64,000 nucleotides of DNA from positions 1 to 64,000 of the forward strand of contig CAZRVM010000001.1 in NCBI GenBank assembly GCA_964603625.1. The letters are read 5' to 3'. How positions within the stretch are numbered: position 1 is the stretch's first letter; every line of letters begins with the position of its first letter. Below are positions 33,601 to 42,603 of this stretch, piece by piece. The notes beneath the pieces were generated by a model. That model searched no databases. It was not told where the DNA came from and saw only the letters and a program-made list of their open reading frames with translations. The DNA comes from HK-STAS-PATE-36 sp964603625 (GTDB lineage: Bacteria; Patescibacteriota; Saccharimonadia; Saccharimonadales; JAGQNJ01). A program made the position numbers and the translations under genes.

Positions 33601-34435
33601 ATTTAAGTCTTTTTAGTAGCTTCTTTTTTCGTTGACCTTTTGCATCTTCTGCTTCTTCACTCAGACTAGCTATTAAATCTTTCAGATTAATCTCATCTAG
33701 CAATTCTTTTAGCGCAGCTCCACCCATCCCAACTTCTATTAAATCTACCAAATCGTCATCTAAATCATAGTAATCATTTTCATTAATTAAATTAAGCTTA
33801 ACTAAGGATTCTGCCTGAGCTTTAAATGCTTCAAAACTTTGTTTTACTTCATCTAACTCTTTAGTTTGCATCTGCGCCAAAGCTTTTAAGTTAGCGTCTT
33901 CTTTTTTAGCTTCTTCTTCATATCTTGCTTTGATTGCTTCACAAGAAGCGTTAAATTGTGCTTCTTTATCTGCAAGAATTTGATCTCTTTTCGCCTCGTC
34001 AACTGATTTTATAATGTAATTAGCAAAATAAGTTACTTTTTCTAAACTTTTAACAGTTAATCCGAGTAGTAAACCAATGGCACTGGGAGCACCTCTAAGA
34101 AACCAAATATGTGCAACGGGTGCAGCCAAATTAATATGCCCCATCCGTTCTCGTCTTACGATACTTCTAGTTACAATCTCACCGTTTTTATCAACAGCAG
34201 CTTCTCTAGATCTCACGCCTTTGTACTTAGAGTCATAAGGATTTATATCTTTAACCGGTCCAAAAATTCGTTCACAAAATAAGCCATCGCGTTCTGGTTT
34301 TTGAGTCCTATAATTGATTGTTTCTGGTTTAGTAACTTCCCCGTATGACCAATCAAGTATGTCATCGGAACTAGCCACAGCAAGCCTAACAGCATCAAAA
34401 TCTGAAATAGTTGGCCCATTATGATAATGTCTCAT
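30620..34435 (-). CDS. rpoC: RNA polymerase beta' subunit
   Basis: A 1271-aa catalytic subunit of RNA polymerase. The active-site motif NADFDGDQMAVH lies near residue 517, and AAQSIGEPGTQLTLRAYH marks the region before the trigger loop. Both zinc-binding sites are degraded. In the N-terminal site (residues 61-90) all four cysteines are replaced (Pro66, Asp68, Val81, Asn84 at the aligned places). In the second site, near residue 910, only the cysteine of SALSCENVRG remains, while GVSRKSYG replaces GVCxxCYG. A charged, Glu/Lys-rich insertion covers roughly residues 150-290. The ATG overlaps the rpoB stop by one base. Confidence 0.97.
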   Translation of the reverse strand: MRHYHNGPTISDFDAVRLAVASSDDILDWSYGEVTKPETINYRTQKPERDGLFCERIFGPVKDINPYDSKYKGVRSREAAVDKNGEIVTRSIVRRERMGHINLAAPVAHIWFLRGAPSAIGLLLGLTVKSLEKVTYFANYIIKSVDEAKRDQILADKEAQFNASCEAIKARYEEEAKKEDANLKALAQMQTKELDEVKQSFEAFKAQAESLVKLNLINENDYYDLDDDLVDLIEVGMGGAALKELLDEINLKDLIASLSEEAEDAKGQRKKKLLKRLKLLESMDRADIKPSSMCVSVLPVIPPDLRPMVQLAGGRFATSDLNDLYRRVINRNNRLKKLIELNAPEVIRRNEQRMLQEAVDALIDNGNARSGRAVAATGQRRRLKSLSDMLKGKQGRFRQNLLGKRVDYSGRSVIVAGPELTMDQCGLPKMMALELFKPFVIGSLIEKEYAHNIRSATRMIEAGETPVWDALDEAISGKYVLLNRAPSLHRLSVQAFKPILIEGMAIQLHPLVCKGFNADFDGDQMAVHLPLTELAQKEAKDIMAANKNLLKPADGSPILHIEQDIVLGCYYLTYERNDIKASDVQKLSSLDEALMKLDASQIRLQSFVSINFRGQNLTTTLGRILFNEIFPEDFPFQDEAMTKKKLASAMALAYEMYGQEITAEIADKLKDLGFKYATKSGLSLGMDDFSEIKGLDTIIAKGEQNSSQISDQHDQGFITEEERYRLTVENWLQIDADVQQTLSDQFAKDDGAMSIAVVSGARGNIGQVKMVVGILGVSMDTTGRAIELPIKSAYKAGLTSLEYFTSTRGTRKTMIDTALKTADSGYLTRRLVDVSQDVFTIDEDEDDPGFAIYRKDAEEIGVSYGSRLAGRYAAENVGKLVEKGSLITTEIANKIEADGNIDGVKIMSALSCENVRGVSRKSYGIDPATGRLVENHHPIGVIAAQSIGEPGTQLTLRAYHGGGSAAADDITQGLPRVEELLEVRTPKGQAYLTDISGVVKVSEDGDHYVVEINAKEAETTKLALEQRTANIESGSLVNIGDVIASEEKGANPLIASVAGIAKVTKKSIQIKPNITKSVKYEIPGNKQLLVKDGQEVVAGERLTNGSINLHELINLQGVEATQRYIMNEVLMIFASQGQNIAEKHLEIIVRQMFSRVQIEDAGDSDFVTGDIVSKISVQAENDKLQSENKAPAVFNQLLLGITKASLSTESFLSAASFQDTTRVLISAATSGKVDRLFGLKENVILGRKIPVGTGFNAYTQQETEAEVATDI

Positions 34436-37400
34436 TATTTATCCTCGCTTTCTTCATCAATGGTAATATTTTGGCCTGTATCTTTTACAGCTAAAACTTC
34501 AGCCGGTAAATGATCGTCTACTTCGATTAAGTCAAACTCATCCACACTAGAATCTGCAGACATATCAATCTCAGAATATTCTGGCGCAGGTACATCAATA
34601 CTTGCTTGAGTTCTTGCTTCATCATTAATATTCACTGCCACAATTTCTTCTGCATCAATAAGCTTTTCAGACATCATTAAGTCTACTTTAAGCCCAAGTC
34701 CTTGTAATTCTTTTACTAATACATTAAAGCTTTCTGGAACCTTTGGCCCTACTATTGGAGTTTTTTTGATGATTGATTCATAAGCTTTAGACCGACCGTA
34801 AACATCATCTGATTTGATTGTTAACATTTCTTGCAAAGTGTTAGCAGCCCCGTAAGCTTCTAATGACCAAACTTCCATTTCGCCAAATCGTTGACCACCA
34901 TTTTGAGCCTTACCACCTAGTGGTTGTTGTGTGACCATTGTGTAAGGGCCAGTCGATCGTGCGTGAATTTTATCGACAATCATGTGATCTAGTTTGATCA
35001 TATACATACTACCGACTGTTGTTGTTTCAGAAAATGGTTCGCCCGTTCTTCCATCATAAAGCTGTTGTTTTCCGTTTCTTGGCAAACCAGCCTCAGCTAA
35101 CAAATCTTGAATCTTATCAATCGACACTCCGTTAAAAGATGGCGAAGCAACCTTAAAACCTAAAGCTCTGGCAGCCATACCTAAATGAGCCTCAAAAAGC
35201 TGACCAACATTCATTCTACTTGGAACACCCAAAGGATTTAAAATTATGTCGATTGGCGTACCGTCAGCCATAAATGGCATATCTTCTACCGGCAAAACCC
35301 TAGCAATTACACCTTTATTTCCATATCGTCCACCAAGTTTATCGCCAACTGCAATTTTCCGCATTTGTGCAACATAAACTTTAATTTGTTTTATTACACC
35401 AGCCTTTAACTCGTGACCATTTTCTTTAGAGAATATTTTTACACCAACAACTTTACCATGTTTACCATTACTCATTCTTTGAGAGGTGTCACGAACATCT
35501 TTAGCTTTTTCGCCAAAGATAGCCCGCAAAAGCCTTTCTTCACTCGAAAGTTCTTGTTCGCCTTTTGGAGTAATCTTTCCAACTAAAATATCGCCAGGAT
35601 GCACATCTGCCCCAATATGAACAATTCCATCTTCATCTAAATGCCTAAGTGACTCTTCTGAGACATTTGGGATATCTCTAGTTACAAGCTCAGGTCCAAG
35701 CTTAGTTTCTCGAACTTCTGTCATGTAATCTACAATATGTACCGATGACAAAGTATCATCTTCAACAAGCTTGCGAGAAATAATAATAGCATCTTCAAAA
35801 TTGTATCCAGACCAAGGCATGAAAGCTGCAATCAAATCTTTACCTAATGCTAGTTCACCACCCTCAATAGACATACCTTCAATCAAGGAATCACCAGATT
35901 TGACTTTTTCGCCACTACTTACAACAACCTTTTGATTAATTGATGTTCCGTCATTACTTCTAGCAAAATGCTGTGGTTTGTAGCTAACTTTGCCAGCTTT
36001 TTTATAATCAATAATCACTTCATCAGCATCGGCCTTTAAAACTTGACCATCTTCAATTGCTTGAAATATTTGACCAGTATTGCTAGCAACAACTCCCTCT
36101 AAGCCAGTACCGACTATTGGGCTTTGGGGCTTCACAAGGGGAACTGCCTGTCGTTGCTGATTACTCCCCATTAAACTTCGATACACATAGTTTTTCTCAA
36201 TAAAAGGAATCAAACCAGCACTCGAACCAATTATTTGCCTTTTTGAAGCATCCATATGAGTAACTTCATCGGCATCAACATCACCCGAGACTAAACGATT
36301 TCGCGCTGAAACCCTTGAATTTACGAAATGCCCATTTTCATCAATTTTTTCATTTGACCCTGCTATTACGGCTTTTTCTTCATCGGATGCATCTAAATAA
36401 ACAATATCTTTCGTAACAACAGCCTTGACTGGCCAAGTTGCCCTATTTTTAACATTTGATAGCTTTTTTGCATCACTTGCTGTAATTTTTTTACCAGCTT
36501 TTACAATTACTTTACCATCATTATCTTCTAAGTCTAAACTTGCTGTGTAGCCAACTGCATCCTTTGCCGTTACCGAATTAATAACTTTTACATAAGGTGT
36601 TTCAATAAAACCATATTCATTTATTCGAGCATATAAACTTAAATTCAAAACAAGACCAATATTTGCACCTTCTGGTGTTTCTACCGGACATATTCTTCCG
36701 TAGTGAGTCGCGTGAGCGTCTCTAACCTCAAAACCTGCTCTTTCTCGGTTCAACCCACCAGGCCCCATTGAACTTAATCGGCGTTTGTGAGCCAATTCAC
36801 TCAAAGGGTTAGCTTGATCCATAAATTGAGATAGTTGTGAACTTGCAAAGAATTCACGAACTGCAGCAACGATTGGTCGAGCATTGATTAGCTGTCCAGG
36901 AGTAACTGTTTCAATATCACTCATACTCATTCGATCTTTAGTGTTTCTCTCCATTCTAAGCAAACCAATTCTAAATTGCCTTTGTACTAACTCGCCAACC
37001 AATTTAACGCGCCGATTAGCCAATGAATCGATGTCATCGGCTGGCTCTTGAGTATTATTAAGACGAATAATTTCTGCGACTATGGCCAGTAAATCTTCTA
37101 TCCGCATTACTCTATTTTCAGTAGTGTTTGGAACATCTAAATTTAACCTTGAGTTAATTTTGTAGCGTCCAACTCTACTAAAATCAAATCTCTTAAAGTT
37201 GAAGAACATATTTTTAATCAGATCTCGGGCATTTTCAACAGTTGCTAAATCACCGGGACGTAACCTTCGATAAACTTCAATCAAAGCTTCGTTTGAACCT
37301 TTAGCTGGATCTTTTTCTAATGTTGCGCTTGTGTAATTCAGCTTACCTTGATCAACATGAGATAGTTCTTGTTTGATTTGGCTTTCACTTAATCCAAGTG

Positions 37401-37986
37401 CTTTTAGAAGGGTAGTTACGGGAATTTTGCGCTTGCGATCAATCTTTACATAAATTGCTCCACCAGCGCTTGTCTCAAACTCCAACCATGCTCCGCGACC
37501 TGGAATTACTTTAGCTCCATATAGTCTACTGCTTGTATGCTGTTCTGAAGTAAAGAAAACACCTGCCGAACGAATCAACTGGCTAACAACAACCCTTTCA
37601 GTACCATTAACAATAAATGTTCCACGACTAGTCATCCAAGGGTAATCACCCAAGTAGATCTCTTGTTCTTTTACTTCACCTGTAATTTTATTTGTCAAAA
37701 CTACTGTAGCTTTTAATGGTGCTTCAAACGAAATATTGTCATCCTTAGCTTCAGCTTCGGTAGTTTTAGGCTCTTCAAATTTATAATCTTTAAAACTAAG
37801 TGATAATTTTGTGCCTGTATAATCATCTATTGGACTAATTTCGGCTAGAAGTTCTCCCAACCCTTCATTTACAAACCAATAAAATGAATCATTTTGATGA
37901 TCTACTAAGTTTGGTAAATCAAGAATCTCATCTGTTTGTGTAAAGTACTTGCGCTTTGACGGCGCAATGCTAGTCGTTTTTGCCAT
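34435..37986 (-). CDS. rpoB: RNA polymerase beta subunit
   Basis: A 1183-aa catalytic subunit. The rifampicin-binding region reads SSQLSQFMDQANPLSELAHKRRLSSMGPGGL near residue 386. It keeps the Asp, His and Ser residues whose changes usually cause resistance. GRYGNKGVIARVLPVEDMPF and the terminal MMSEKLIDAEE region are also standard. An acidic tail of about 60 residues follows the usual C-terminus. The nearest GGAG lies 14 nt from the ATG. The gap upstream contains two overlapping inverted repeats. Confidence 0.98.
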   Translation of the reverse strand: MAKTTSIAPSKRKYFTQTDEILDLPNLVDHQNDSFYWFVNEGLGELLAEISPIDDYTGTKLSLSFKDYKFEEPKTTEAEAKDDNISFEAPLKATVVLTNKITGEVKEQEIYLGDYPWMTSRGTFIVNGTERVVVSQLIRSAGVFFTSEQHTSSRLYGAKVIPGRGAWLEFETSAGGAIYVKIDRKRKIPVTTLLKALGLSESQIKQELSHVDQGKLNYTSATLEKDPAKGSNEALIEVYRRLRPGDLATVENARDLIKNMFFNFKRFDFSRVGRYKINSRLNLDVPNTTENRVMRIEDLLAIVAEIIRLNNTQEPADDIDSLANRRVKLVGELVQRQFRIGLLRMERNTKDRMSMSDIETVTPGQLINARPIVAAVREFFASSQLSQFMDQANPLSELAHKRRLSSMGPGGLNRERAGFEVRDAHATHYGRICPVETPEGANIGLVLNLSLYARINEYGFIETPYVKVINSVTAKDAVGYTASLDLEDNDGKVIVKAGKKITASDAKKLSNVKNRATWPVKAVVTKDIVYLDASDEEKAVIAGSNEKIDENGHFVNSRVSARNRLVSGDVDADEVTHMDASKRQIIGSSAGLIPFIEKNYVYRSLMGSNQQRQAVPLVKPQSPIVGTGLEGVVASNTGQIFQAIEDGQVLKADADEVIIDYKKAGKVSYKPQHFARSNDGTSINQKVVVSSGEKVKSGDSLIEGMSIEGGELALGKDLIAAFMPWSGYNFEDAIIISRKLVEDDTLSSVHIVDYMTEVRETKLGPELVTRDIPNVSEESLRHLDEDGIVHIGADVHPGDILVGKITPKGEQELSSEERLLRAIFGEKAKDVRDTSQRMSNGKHGKVVGVKIFSKENGHELKAGVIKQIKVYVAQMRKIAVGDKLGGRYGNKGVIARVLPVEDMPFMADGTPIDIILNPLGVPSRMNVGQLFEAHLGMAARALGFKVASPSFNGVSIDKIQDLLAEAGLPRNGKQQLYDGRTGEPFSETTTVGSMYMIKLDHMIVDKIHARSTGPYTMVTQQPLGGKAQNGGQRFGEMEVWSLEAYGAANTLQEMLTIKSDDVYGRSKAYESIIKKTPIVGPKVPESFNVLVKELQGLGLKVDLMMSEKLIDAEEIVAVNINDEARTQASIDVPAPEYSEIDMSADSSVDEFDLIEVDDHLPAEVLAVKDTGQNITIDEESEDK

Positions 37987-38113
37987 AACGAACTTATTTT
38001 CTCCTTGCTATATCAACTTTAAAAGTACCTATTACATGCATTTAAATAAGTACTAAAAACTAAGTTGAGTTTAAATTGATGATAAAATACGCCGAAGATC
38101 CTAAGCACTTTTT

Positions 38114-38156
38114 AGTTTACTACTAGGGTAAAAATAGTAAACTTTAGCTTACCCTA
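38114..38156 (-). promoter_or_regulatory. Overlapping inverted repeats upstream of rpoB
   Basis: Two perfect inverted repeats interleave: AGTTTACTA/TAGTAAACT (38114-38122 with 38135-38143) and TAGGGTAA/TTACCCTA (38124-38131 with 38149-38156). The two stems cannot easily coexist because one connecting loop would be 1 nt, so they look like alternative RNA folds. They lie 53 nt after clpP and about 130 nt before rpoB, and neither is followed by a U-run. Confidence 0.5.
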
Positions 38157-38209
38157 CTTCTTAACAATAAATAATAACATACAATCCGAACAAATTACAA
38201 ATTTAAAAT

Positions 38210-38797
38210 TTAAAGGACTTTATCTACCAATCCATATTCACAAGCTTCTGTTGCTGATAACCATTTATCTCGCTCCATATCTTCTTGGATCTTTTTAATT
38301 TTTTGCCCAGTATTTTTTGCCATAATTTCATTAAGCAGTTGTTTTAACCTTAGACCTTCTTTTAAGTCTATCTCCATATCGGTTACTTTGCCTCTTGTTC
38401 CAGCAGAAGGTTGGTGAATCATAACTGTTGCATGAGGTAAAATAAATCGCTTACCCTTTGTTCCAGAGCTGAGTAAAAAAGCTGCTGCACTAGCTTGCAC
38501 TCCAATACCAACAGTTTGAATATCACATTTTACATATTGCATAGTGTCATAAATTGCAAAAGCATCGTAGACACTACCGCCAGGGCTATTTATGTAAAAT
38601 TTAATATCTTTTTTAGGATCTTCATTTTCTAAAAATAAAATTTGAGCAACGACTAAATTTGCTGTATGTTCATTTACATCACTTCCCAAGAAAATAATTC
38701 TATCTTTAAGTAGCCTAGAGTAAATATCAAAAGCCCGCTCTACTCGACCATCTGTCTCTATAACGGTTGGAACTAATATTGAATCATTCATTTTCAT
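38210..38797 (-). CDS. clpP: ATP-dependent Clp protease proteolytic subunit
   Basis: A 195-aa serine peptidase that forms the ClpP barrel working with ClpC. The catalytic serine lies in GVQASAAAFLLSSG near residue 103, the histidine in ATVMIHQPSAG near 128 and the aspartate in ERDKWLSATEA near 177. The oxyanion-region segment YINSPGGSVYDAFAIYDTM is standard. A CIRCE operator overlaps the promoter. The -10 box lies 9 nt from the ATG, so the leader is at most a few bases. An in-frame ATG two codons later is an alternative start. Confidence 0.97.
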   Translation of the reverse strand: MKMNDSILVPTVIETDGRVERAFDIYSRLLKDRIIFLGSDVNEHTANLVVAQILFLENEDPKKDIKFYINSPGGSVYDAFAIYDTMQYVKCDIQTVGIGVQASAAAFLLSSGTKGKRFILPHATVMIHQPSAGTRGKVTDMEIDLKEGLRLKQLLNEIMAKNTGQKIKKIQEDMERDKWLSATEACEYGLVDKVL

Positions 38798-38806
38798 AAT
38801 AATTTC

Positions 38807-38835
38807 ATTTTATATAAATAATTAGCACTCGTCAA
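38807..38835 (-). promoter_or_regulatory. clpP promoter overlapping CIRCE
   Basis: On the minus strand TTGACG (38830-38835), 17 nt, then TAAAAT (38807-38812). The -35 box lies mainly in the CIRCE spacer and runs into one arm; the other arm lies in the promoter spacer. Bound HrcA would therefore block RNA polymerase. Confidence 0.7.
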
Positions 38836-38848
38836 GTAAGAGTGCTAA
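38822..38848. promoter_or_regulatory. CIRCE operator (HrcA site) of clpP
   Basis: A perfect TTAGCACTC-N9-GAGTGCTAA, identical to the CIRCE consensus bound by the heat-shock repressor HrcA. It lies between clpP and trigger factor and overlaps the clpP promoter. hrcA itself is not in this window. Confidence 0.92.
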
Positions 38849-38860
38849 ATTAGGTAAAGA

Positions 38861-40147
38861 TTATTTTTTTGTTACTACACTTACTAATTTAGCGATAGTT
38901 TTTTGAGTAATTAGCCGGCTAGCAATTTCTTGGCGAGCCTCTGGTTTATTTAACTCTTCCTGCATTTGCTGATCTTGATATTGATCTTTAAGTAACCGCA
39001 TTTGTGTATCAAGTTCCTCTGCAGTAACTTGAACTTTTTCGATATTTGAAATCTCGGCTAAAATTAAGCCGGTTTTTACTCTTGTTTTTGCTTCAGGCAA
39101 TAATTGGGTCTTAACATATTCATCTTCTGTTAACTTTAAAGTATCTAGCATTTCTTGCCATGTTTGGCCACGATAAGTTAAACTTTGGCGAACTTCTGTT
39201 TTAAGTCTTTCAACTTGTTCGTCTACTAAACTTTTGGGTAAATCAAGTTCACTTTTAGTTACGATTTGATTAATTAATTCACTCTCAAATTTTGTATTCT
39301 CTTGTTTTTGTTTTTCTAATAATAACTGTTTTTTAATATCGGCCTTTAAATCATCTAAGGTTTTGAACTGTCCAACTTTTTCTGCAAATTTATCATCGAG
39401 CTTTGGCTTAACTAACAAATTAACTTGTTTTACTTCTACTTTAAAAGTTACTTTTTCACCAGCTAATGCTTTTACCCCGTAATCTTTTGGAAAGGTTAAT
39501 TTAAACTCTTTTTTAGCTTCTTTTTTGAGCCCAACTAAATTTTTTTCAAAACCAGGAATAAAATTATCACTTCCAAGTATTAATGGATAGTCTTTTCCAT
39601 CAGCACCTTTTATGGCCTGTTTTTTAGAATCGACACCACTAAAATCTATAACAACTTCATCGCCCAATTTTGAAGGACGATCTACACTCTCCCGCGTTGC
39701 GTACTTATCACTCAAACTAACTAAAACTTCATTGATATCGGTATTATTTACCTTTGCTACTACTTTAGTTTTCTTAATCGACTTATAATCAGATAGCTTG
39801 ATTTTACCTAAAATATCTACATCTGCTTGAAATTCTAAAGTTGTAAAGGGCACAAATTTTGATAATGAAATATTTGGGCTACCTATGACTTTTATCGATT
39901 CCTTAGATACAGCTTGTGCGTAAAGTAAGTTTATAGCTTCATCTAAAAACCTAGACTGTAAAGTGTTTTGATCAAGATTTTTTTCAATTAAATGTATTGG
40001 CGCTTTGCCCGCTCTAAAGCCAGCAACTTTTAAATCAGCACCCAACTCTTTGAGAACTTTATGTTTAATTTGATCAAGTTCGCTATCGTCTGCTTTAATT
40101 GTTAATAAGCAATGTGTTTTTGAACTATCTTGTCGTTGTACCTGCAT
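38861..40147 (-). CDS. tig: Trigger factor (ribosome-associated chaperone)
   Basis: A 428-aa chaperone and prolyl isomerase docking at uL23 beside the exit tunnel. The N-terminal ribosome-binding domain includes the signature GFRAGKAPIHLIEK near residue 43. An FKBP-type domain spans about 160-245 (GDEVVIDFSG, LILGSDNFIPGFE). The helical C-terminal arms contain VDEQVERLKTEVRQSL. It lies just upstream of clpP, the common tig-clpP pairing, but clpP has its own heat-shock promoter. No clear ribosome binding site is seen before the ATG. Confidence 0.95.
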   Translation of the reverse strand: MQVQRQDSSKTHCLLTIKADDSELDQIKHKVLKELGADLKVAGFRAGKAPIHLIEKNLDQNTLQSRFLDEAINLLYAQAVSKESIKVIGSPNISLSKFVPFTTLEFQADVDILGKIKLSDYKSIKKTKVVAKVNNTDINEVLVSLSDKYATRESVDRPSKLGDEVVIDFSGVDSKKQAIKGADGKDYPLILGSDNFIPGFEKNLVGLKKEAKKEFKLTFPKDYGVKALAGEKVTFKVEVKQVNLLVKPKLDDKFAEKVGQFKTLDDLKADIKKQLLLEKQKQENTKFESELINQIVTKSELDLPKSLVDEQVERLKTEVRQSLTYRGQTWQEMLDTLKLTEDEYVKTQLLPEAKTRVKTGLILAEISNIEKVQVTAEELDTQMRLLKDQYQDQQMQEELNKPEARQEIASRLITQKTIAKLVSVVTKK

Positions 40148-40232
40148 AGAGTATTACTTTAGCAACTTTTATAAGATTCGTCTAGCATGTAGTGTTTTTA
40201 GTATTTTATGATTTTTTGCAAAATACTTTTTG

Positions 40233-41540
40233 TTACTTCTTGCGATAATCTTTTACAATGCTTGCAATTCGCTCTAAGCTATGAGTTTCCTCTTCGCCAG
40301 TGTTTAAATCTTTCAATTTAAATTGCTCTGTTGCAAGTTCTTGATCGCCAATAAAAATTGCATATCTAATCCCTTGCTTAACGGCTGTTTTAATCTGTTT
40401 ATCTAGCTTTCTACCAGTACTATCAACCGCAACATTTAGTTCCATCTCACGAAGTAAGCTAATTGGCTTAATAGCTTGCTCATAAACATTACCTAACAAA
40501 ATTACATAAACATCAATATCATTTTTAAGTTTTGGCATTAGCTCATGAAGTATTAAAAAATTATAAAGCGTTGCGTCACCCATTCCAAAACCCACTGTAG
40601 CTATTGGATCAACCCCAAACTTACCTACAAGCCCGTCATATCTTCCTCCTCCAAACATAGCCCTGTTATTTTCAGGATGCTTATCAAACACTTCAAAAAC
40701 GATATCTGTATAATAGTCAAAACCTCTCATTAGCGTAATATCAAACACAATGTTGCCAATCCCGGACTGCTTAGCTAGTTCGATTAAATTACCAAGTTGT
40801 GTTGTAAATTCTTGCTTCAAAACATCTTGCGGTAAATCACTAATTAGCTTAGCTTTTAAAATCTCGCTCAACTTGCCTTCGGTGCCATCTTCTCTCTGAG
40901 AAGCAGTTAGTACTGCATCTAACTTAGCGCTAAATTCAGATTGAGGAATTTTATGCATCTTATCAACCAACTTAATAATTGTATCTGTTTGTACATCGTT
41001 TAATTTTAAATAATCATTAAGAAGATAGTTGACCAACTTTCTGCTATTTACTTTTATTTCAAACATTCTTGATTTTGCGCCAAACGATCTCATAATTGCA
41101 TCACTAATTTGAATCATCTCAAAATCTGCCGATAAATTACTAATTCCAAATAAATCTACATTTAATTGCCAAAATTCTCTTAATCTACCTCGTTGTGGCC
41201 TTTCATATCGCCATAAATTTGGTATAGAAAACCATCTTATTGGATAAGGTAATTCTTGGCGCCTAGCAGCAACCATTCTGCTGACCGATGGTGTCATTTC
41301 GGTTCGAATAGTTACTTCTCGGCCACCTCTATCAACGAAACTATATGTTTGCTCGTTTACAATTTCATCACTGGTTTTTGTAGCGTAAAGTGTGGTCGGC
41401 TCTAAAAGTGGCGCATCGTATTCTTGATAGCCGAAACTTCTAGCAACTTGACGCCATTTACCAAACATCCACTGTTGTAAGCGTTTGTCTTCTGGGTAAA
41501 AATCCCTAGCTCCTTTATAGGCTTGAGTGCTAATACTCAT
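40233..41540 (-). CDS. hisS: Histidyl-tRNA synthetase
   Basis: A 435-aa class II synthetase. Motif 1 region (EYDAPLLEPTTLYATKTSDEIVNEQTYSF near 39), motif 2 (IRWFSIPNLWRYERPQRGRLREFWQLNVDLFG near 100) and the HisRS motif MFGGGRYDGLVGKFG near residue 292 are clear. An anticodon-binding domain ends the protein (VYVILLGNVYEQAI onwards). It is followed by trigger factor after 85 nt. Confidence 0.96.
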   Translation of the reverse strand: MSISTQAYKGARDFYPEDKRLQQWMFGKWRQVARSFGYQEYDAPLLEPTTLYATKTSDEIVNEQTYSFVDRGGREVTIRTEMTPSVSRMVAARRQELPYPIRWFSIPNLWRYERPQRGRLREFWQLNVDLFGISNLSADFEMIQISDAIMRSFGAKSRMFEIKVNSRKLVNYLLNDYLKLNDVQTDTIIKLVDKMHKIPQSEFSAKLDAVLTASQREDGTEGKLSEILKAKLISDLPQDVLKQEFTTQLGNLIELAKQSGIGNIVFDITLMRGFDYYTDIVFEVFDKHPENNRAMFGGGRYDGLVGKFGVDPIATVGFGMGDATLYNFLILHELMPKLKNDIDVYVILLGNVYEQAIKPISLLREMELNVAVDSTGRKLDKQIKTAVKQGIRYAIFIGDQELATEQFKLKDLNTGEEETHSLERIASIVKDYRKK

Positions 41541-41626
41541 ATTACTAACAATTGTAATATACCTGTTTAAATTTATGAAATTCTAACTTTAAATATCAAA
41601 ATAATAAATAAGATTAGCTTTCAAGT

Positions 41627-42310
41627 TTAGTTTTTTTTATCTTTTAATCTACTCATTATCTTTGGTAAACAAAACATCAAAGAACCCCCAGCAATAGCAG
41701 GAAATGTACCGTTACGAATTAATAAGTCGGTAGTTCTTGAGGCACCTTTTTGCATATACCAATTAGAAAGTTTCATACTTCTTTCCATAACTCTTTCATT
41801 CCAATCACCATCTAAATGACGATACATAGCCGATAGGCTAAATAATGACGGCCTCAACAAAAATGCTTTTTCAGACCACTCTTGATAAAGTTCTAGGTTA
41901 GTATTTTTCATTTGGGTGTGCACCTCAGGCATCATTGGCCTATCATAACCATCTAAATCCATTCTACCGTCAACAACCAATTCTAGTTGTAATAATTCAT
42001 CAATATGGGTATAGCGCAAAATTTTTGAGATTCCTTTAGCTCGATCATCAGACCTACCTTGAATAATAGTTTGATCTTCATGGCATATGGCTATAGTTCT
42101 TATTTTTGGTACATCAATTAACTCTCCATATTGACCAATCCGTTGTTGAACAAAAATAACATCATCTGTCTGTAGGCAATCCTCGGTTAAAGCCAGTGCT
42201 TTATTAACTAAAGGTTTAGTTAATGTCTGCAAATAGCTAGCAATTTCTTGTTGCCGTTCTTGACGAATCGGGCTCAGTAAATATTCCATTGTATCTAAGT
42301 TTCTTTGCAT
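41627..42310 (-). CDS. Hypothetical protein (227 aa)
   Basis: Family not recognised. The N-terminal half is helical and polar (RQERQQEIASYLQTLTKPLVNKALALTED). A middle part rich in Asp and Tyr contains VDGRMDLDGYDRPMMPEVH. A short moderately hydrophobic stretch near the end (about residues 203-220) precedes a basic tail (MSRLKDKKN). It has no signal peptide. The ATG at 42310 is the first plausible start and lacks an obvious ribosome binding site. It stands 86 nt upstream of hisS in the same direction. Confidence 0.75.
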   Translation of the reverse strand: MQRNLDTMEYLLSPIRQERQQEIASYLQTLTKPLVNKALALTEDCLQTDDVIFVQQRIGQYGELIDVPKIRTIAICHEDQTIIQGRSDDRAKGISKILRYTHIDELLQLELVVDGRMDLDGYDRPMMPEVHTQMKNTNLELYQEWSEKAFLLRPSLFSLSAMYRHLDGDWNERVMERSMKLSNWYMQKGASRTTDLLIRNGTFPAIAGGSLMFCLPKIMSRLKDKKN

Positions 42311-42441
42311 AAAAATACCATTACAAACTTTGTAAAAATTATCTAAATTTTTATAAATTTATTATTAGTTATTATTCAGTTTTGATTTTTTAGAAAAATC
42401 TCAAAATCAATTTAATATAATATATCATTATACCGGTTATG

Positions 42442-42603
42442 TCAATACATAAAATCTACCAGATTTTCTTCTTGTGGGAGAATAAAAATACTAAATAAAA
42501 ACTCCGTGTCATGGTGAGATTTTGCACCTACTCTAGAACTCATTTTTAAGAAATTTGTAAATAACAAGCAAAATAATGTCGAAGGAGCCCAGCTTTTATT
42601 CAT
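42442..42603 (-). CDS. Doubtful small ORF (53 codons)
   Basis: An ATG-initiated frame ending in TGA. The product starts MNKSWAPSTLFCLLFTNF and ends ENLVDFMY. Its middle RVGAKSHHDTEF looks like a translation of the 3' half of a tRNA (T-arm and acceptor), so the frame may be a by-product of a tRNA-like element. The GGAG upstream is about 14 nt from the ATG, which is too far to be convincing. Confidence 0.2.
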   Translation of the reverse strand: MNKSWAPSTLFCLLFTNFLKMSSRVGAKSHHDTEFLFSIFILPQEENLVDFMY

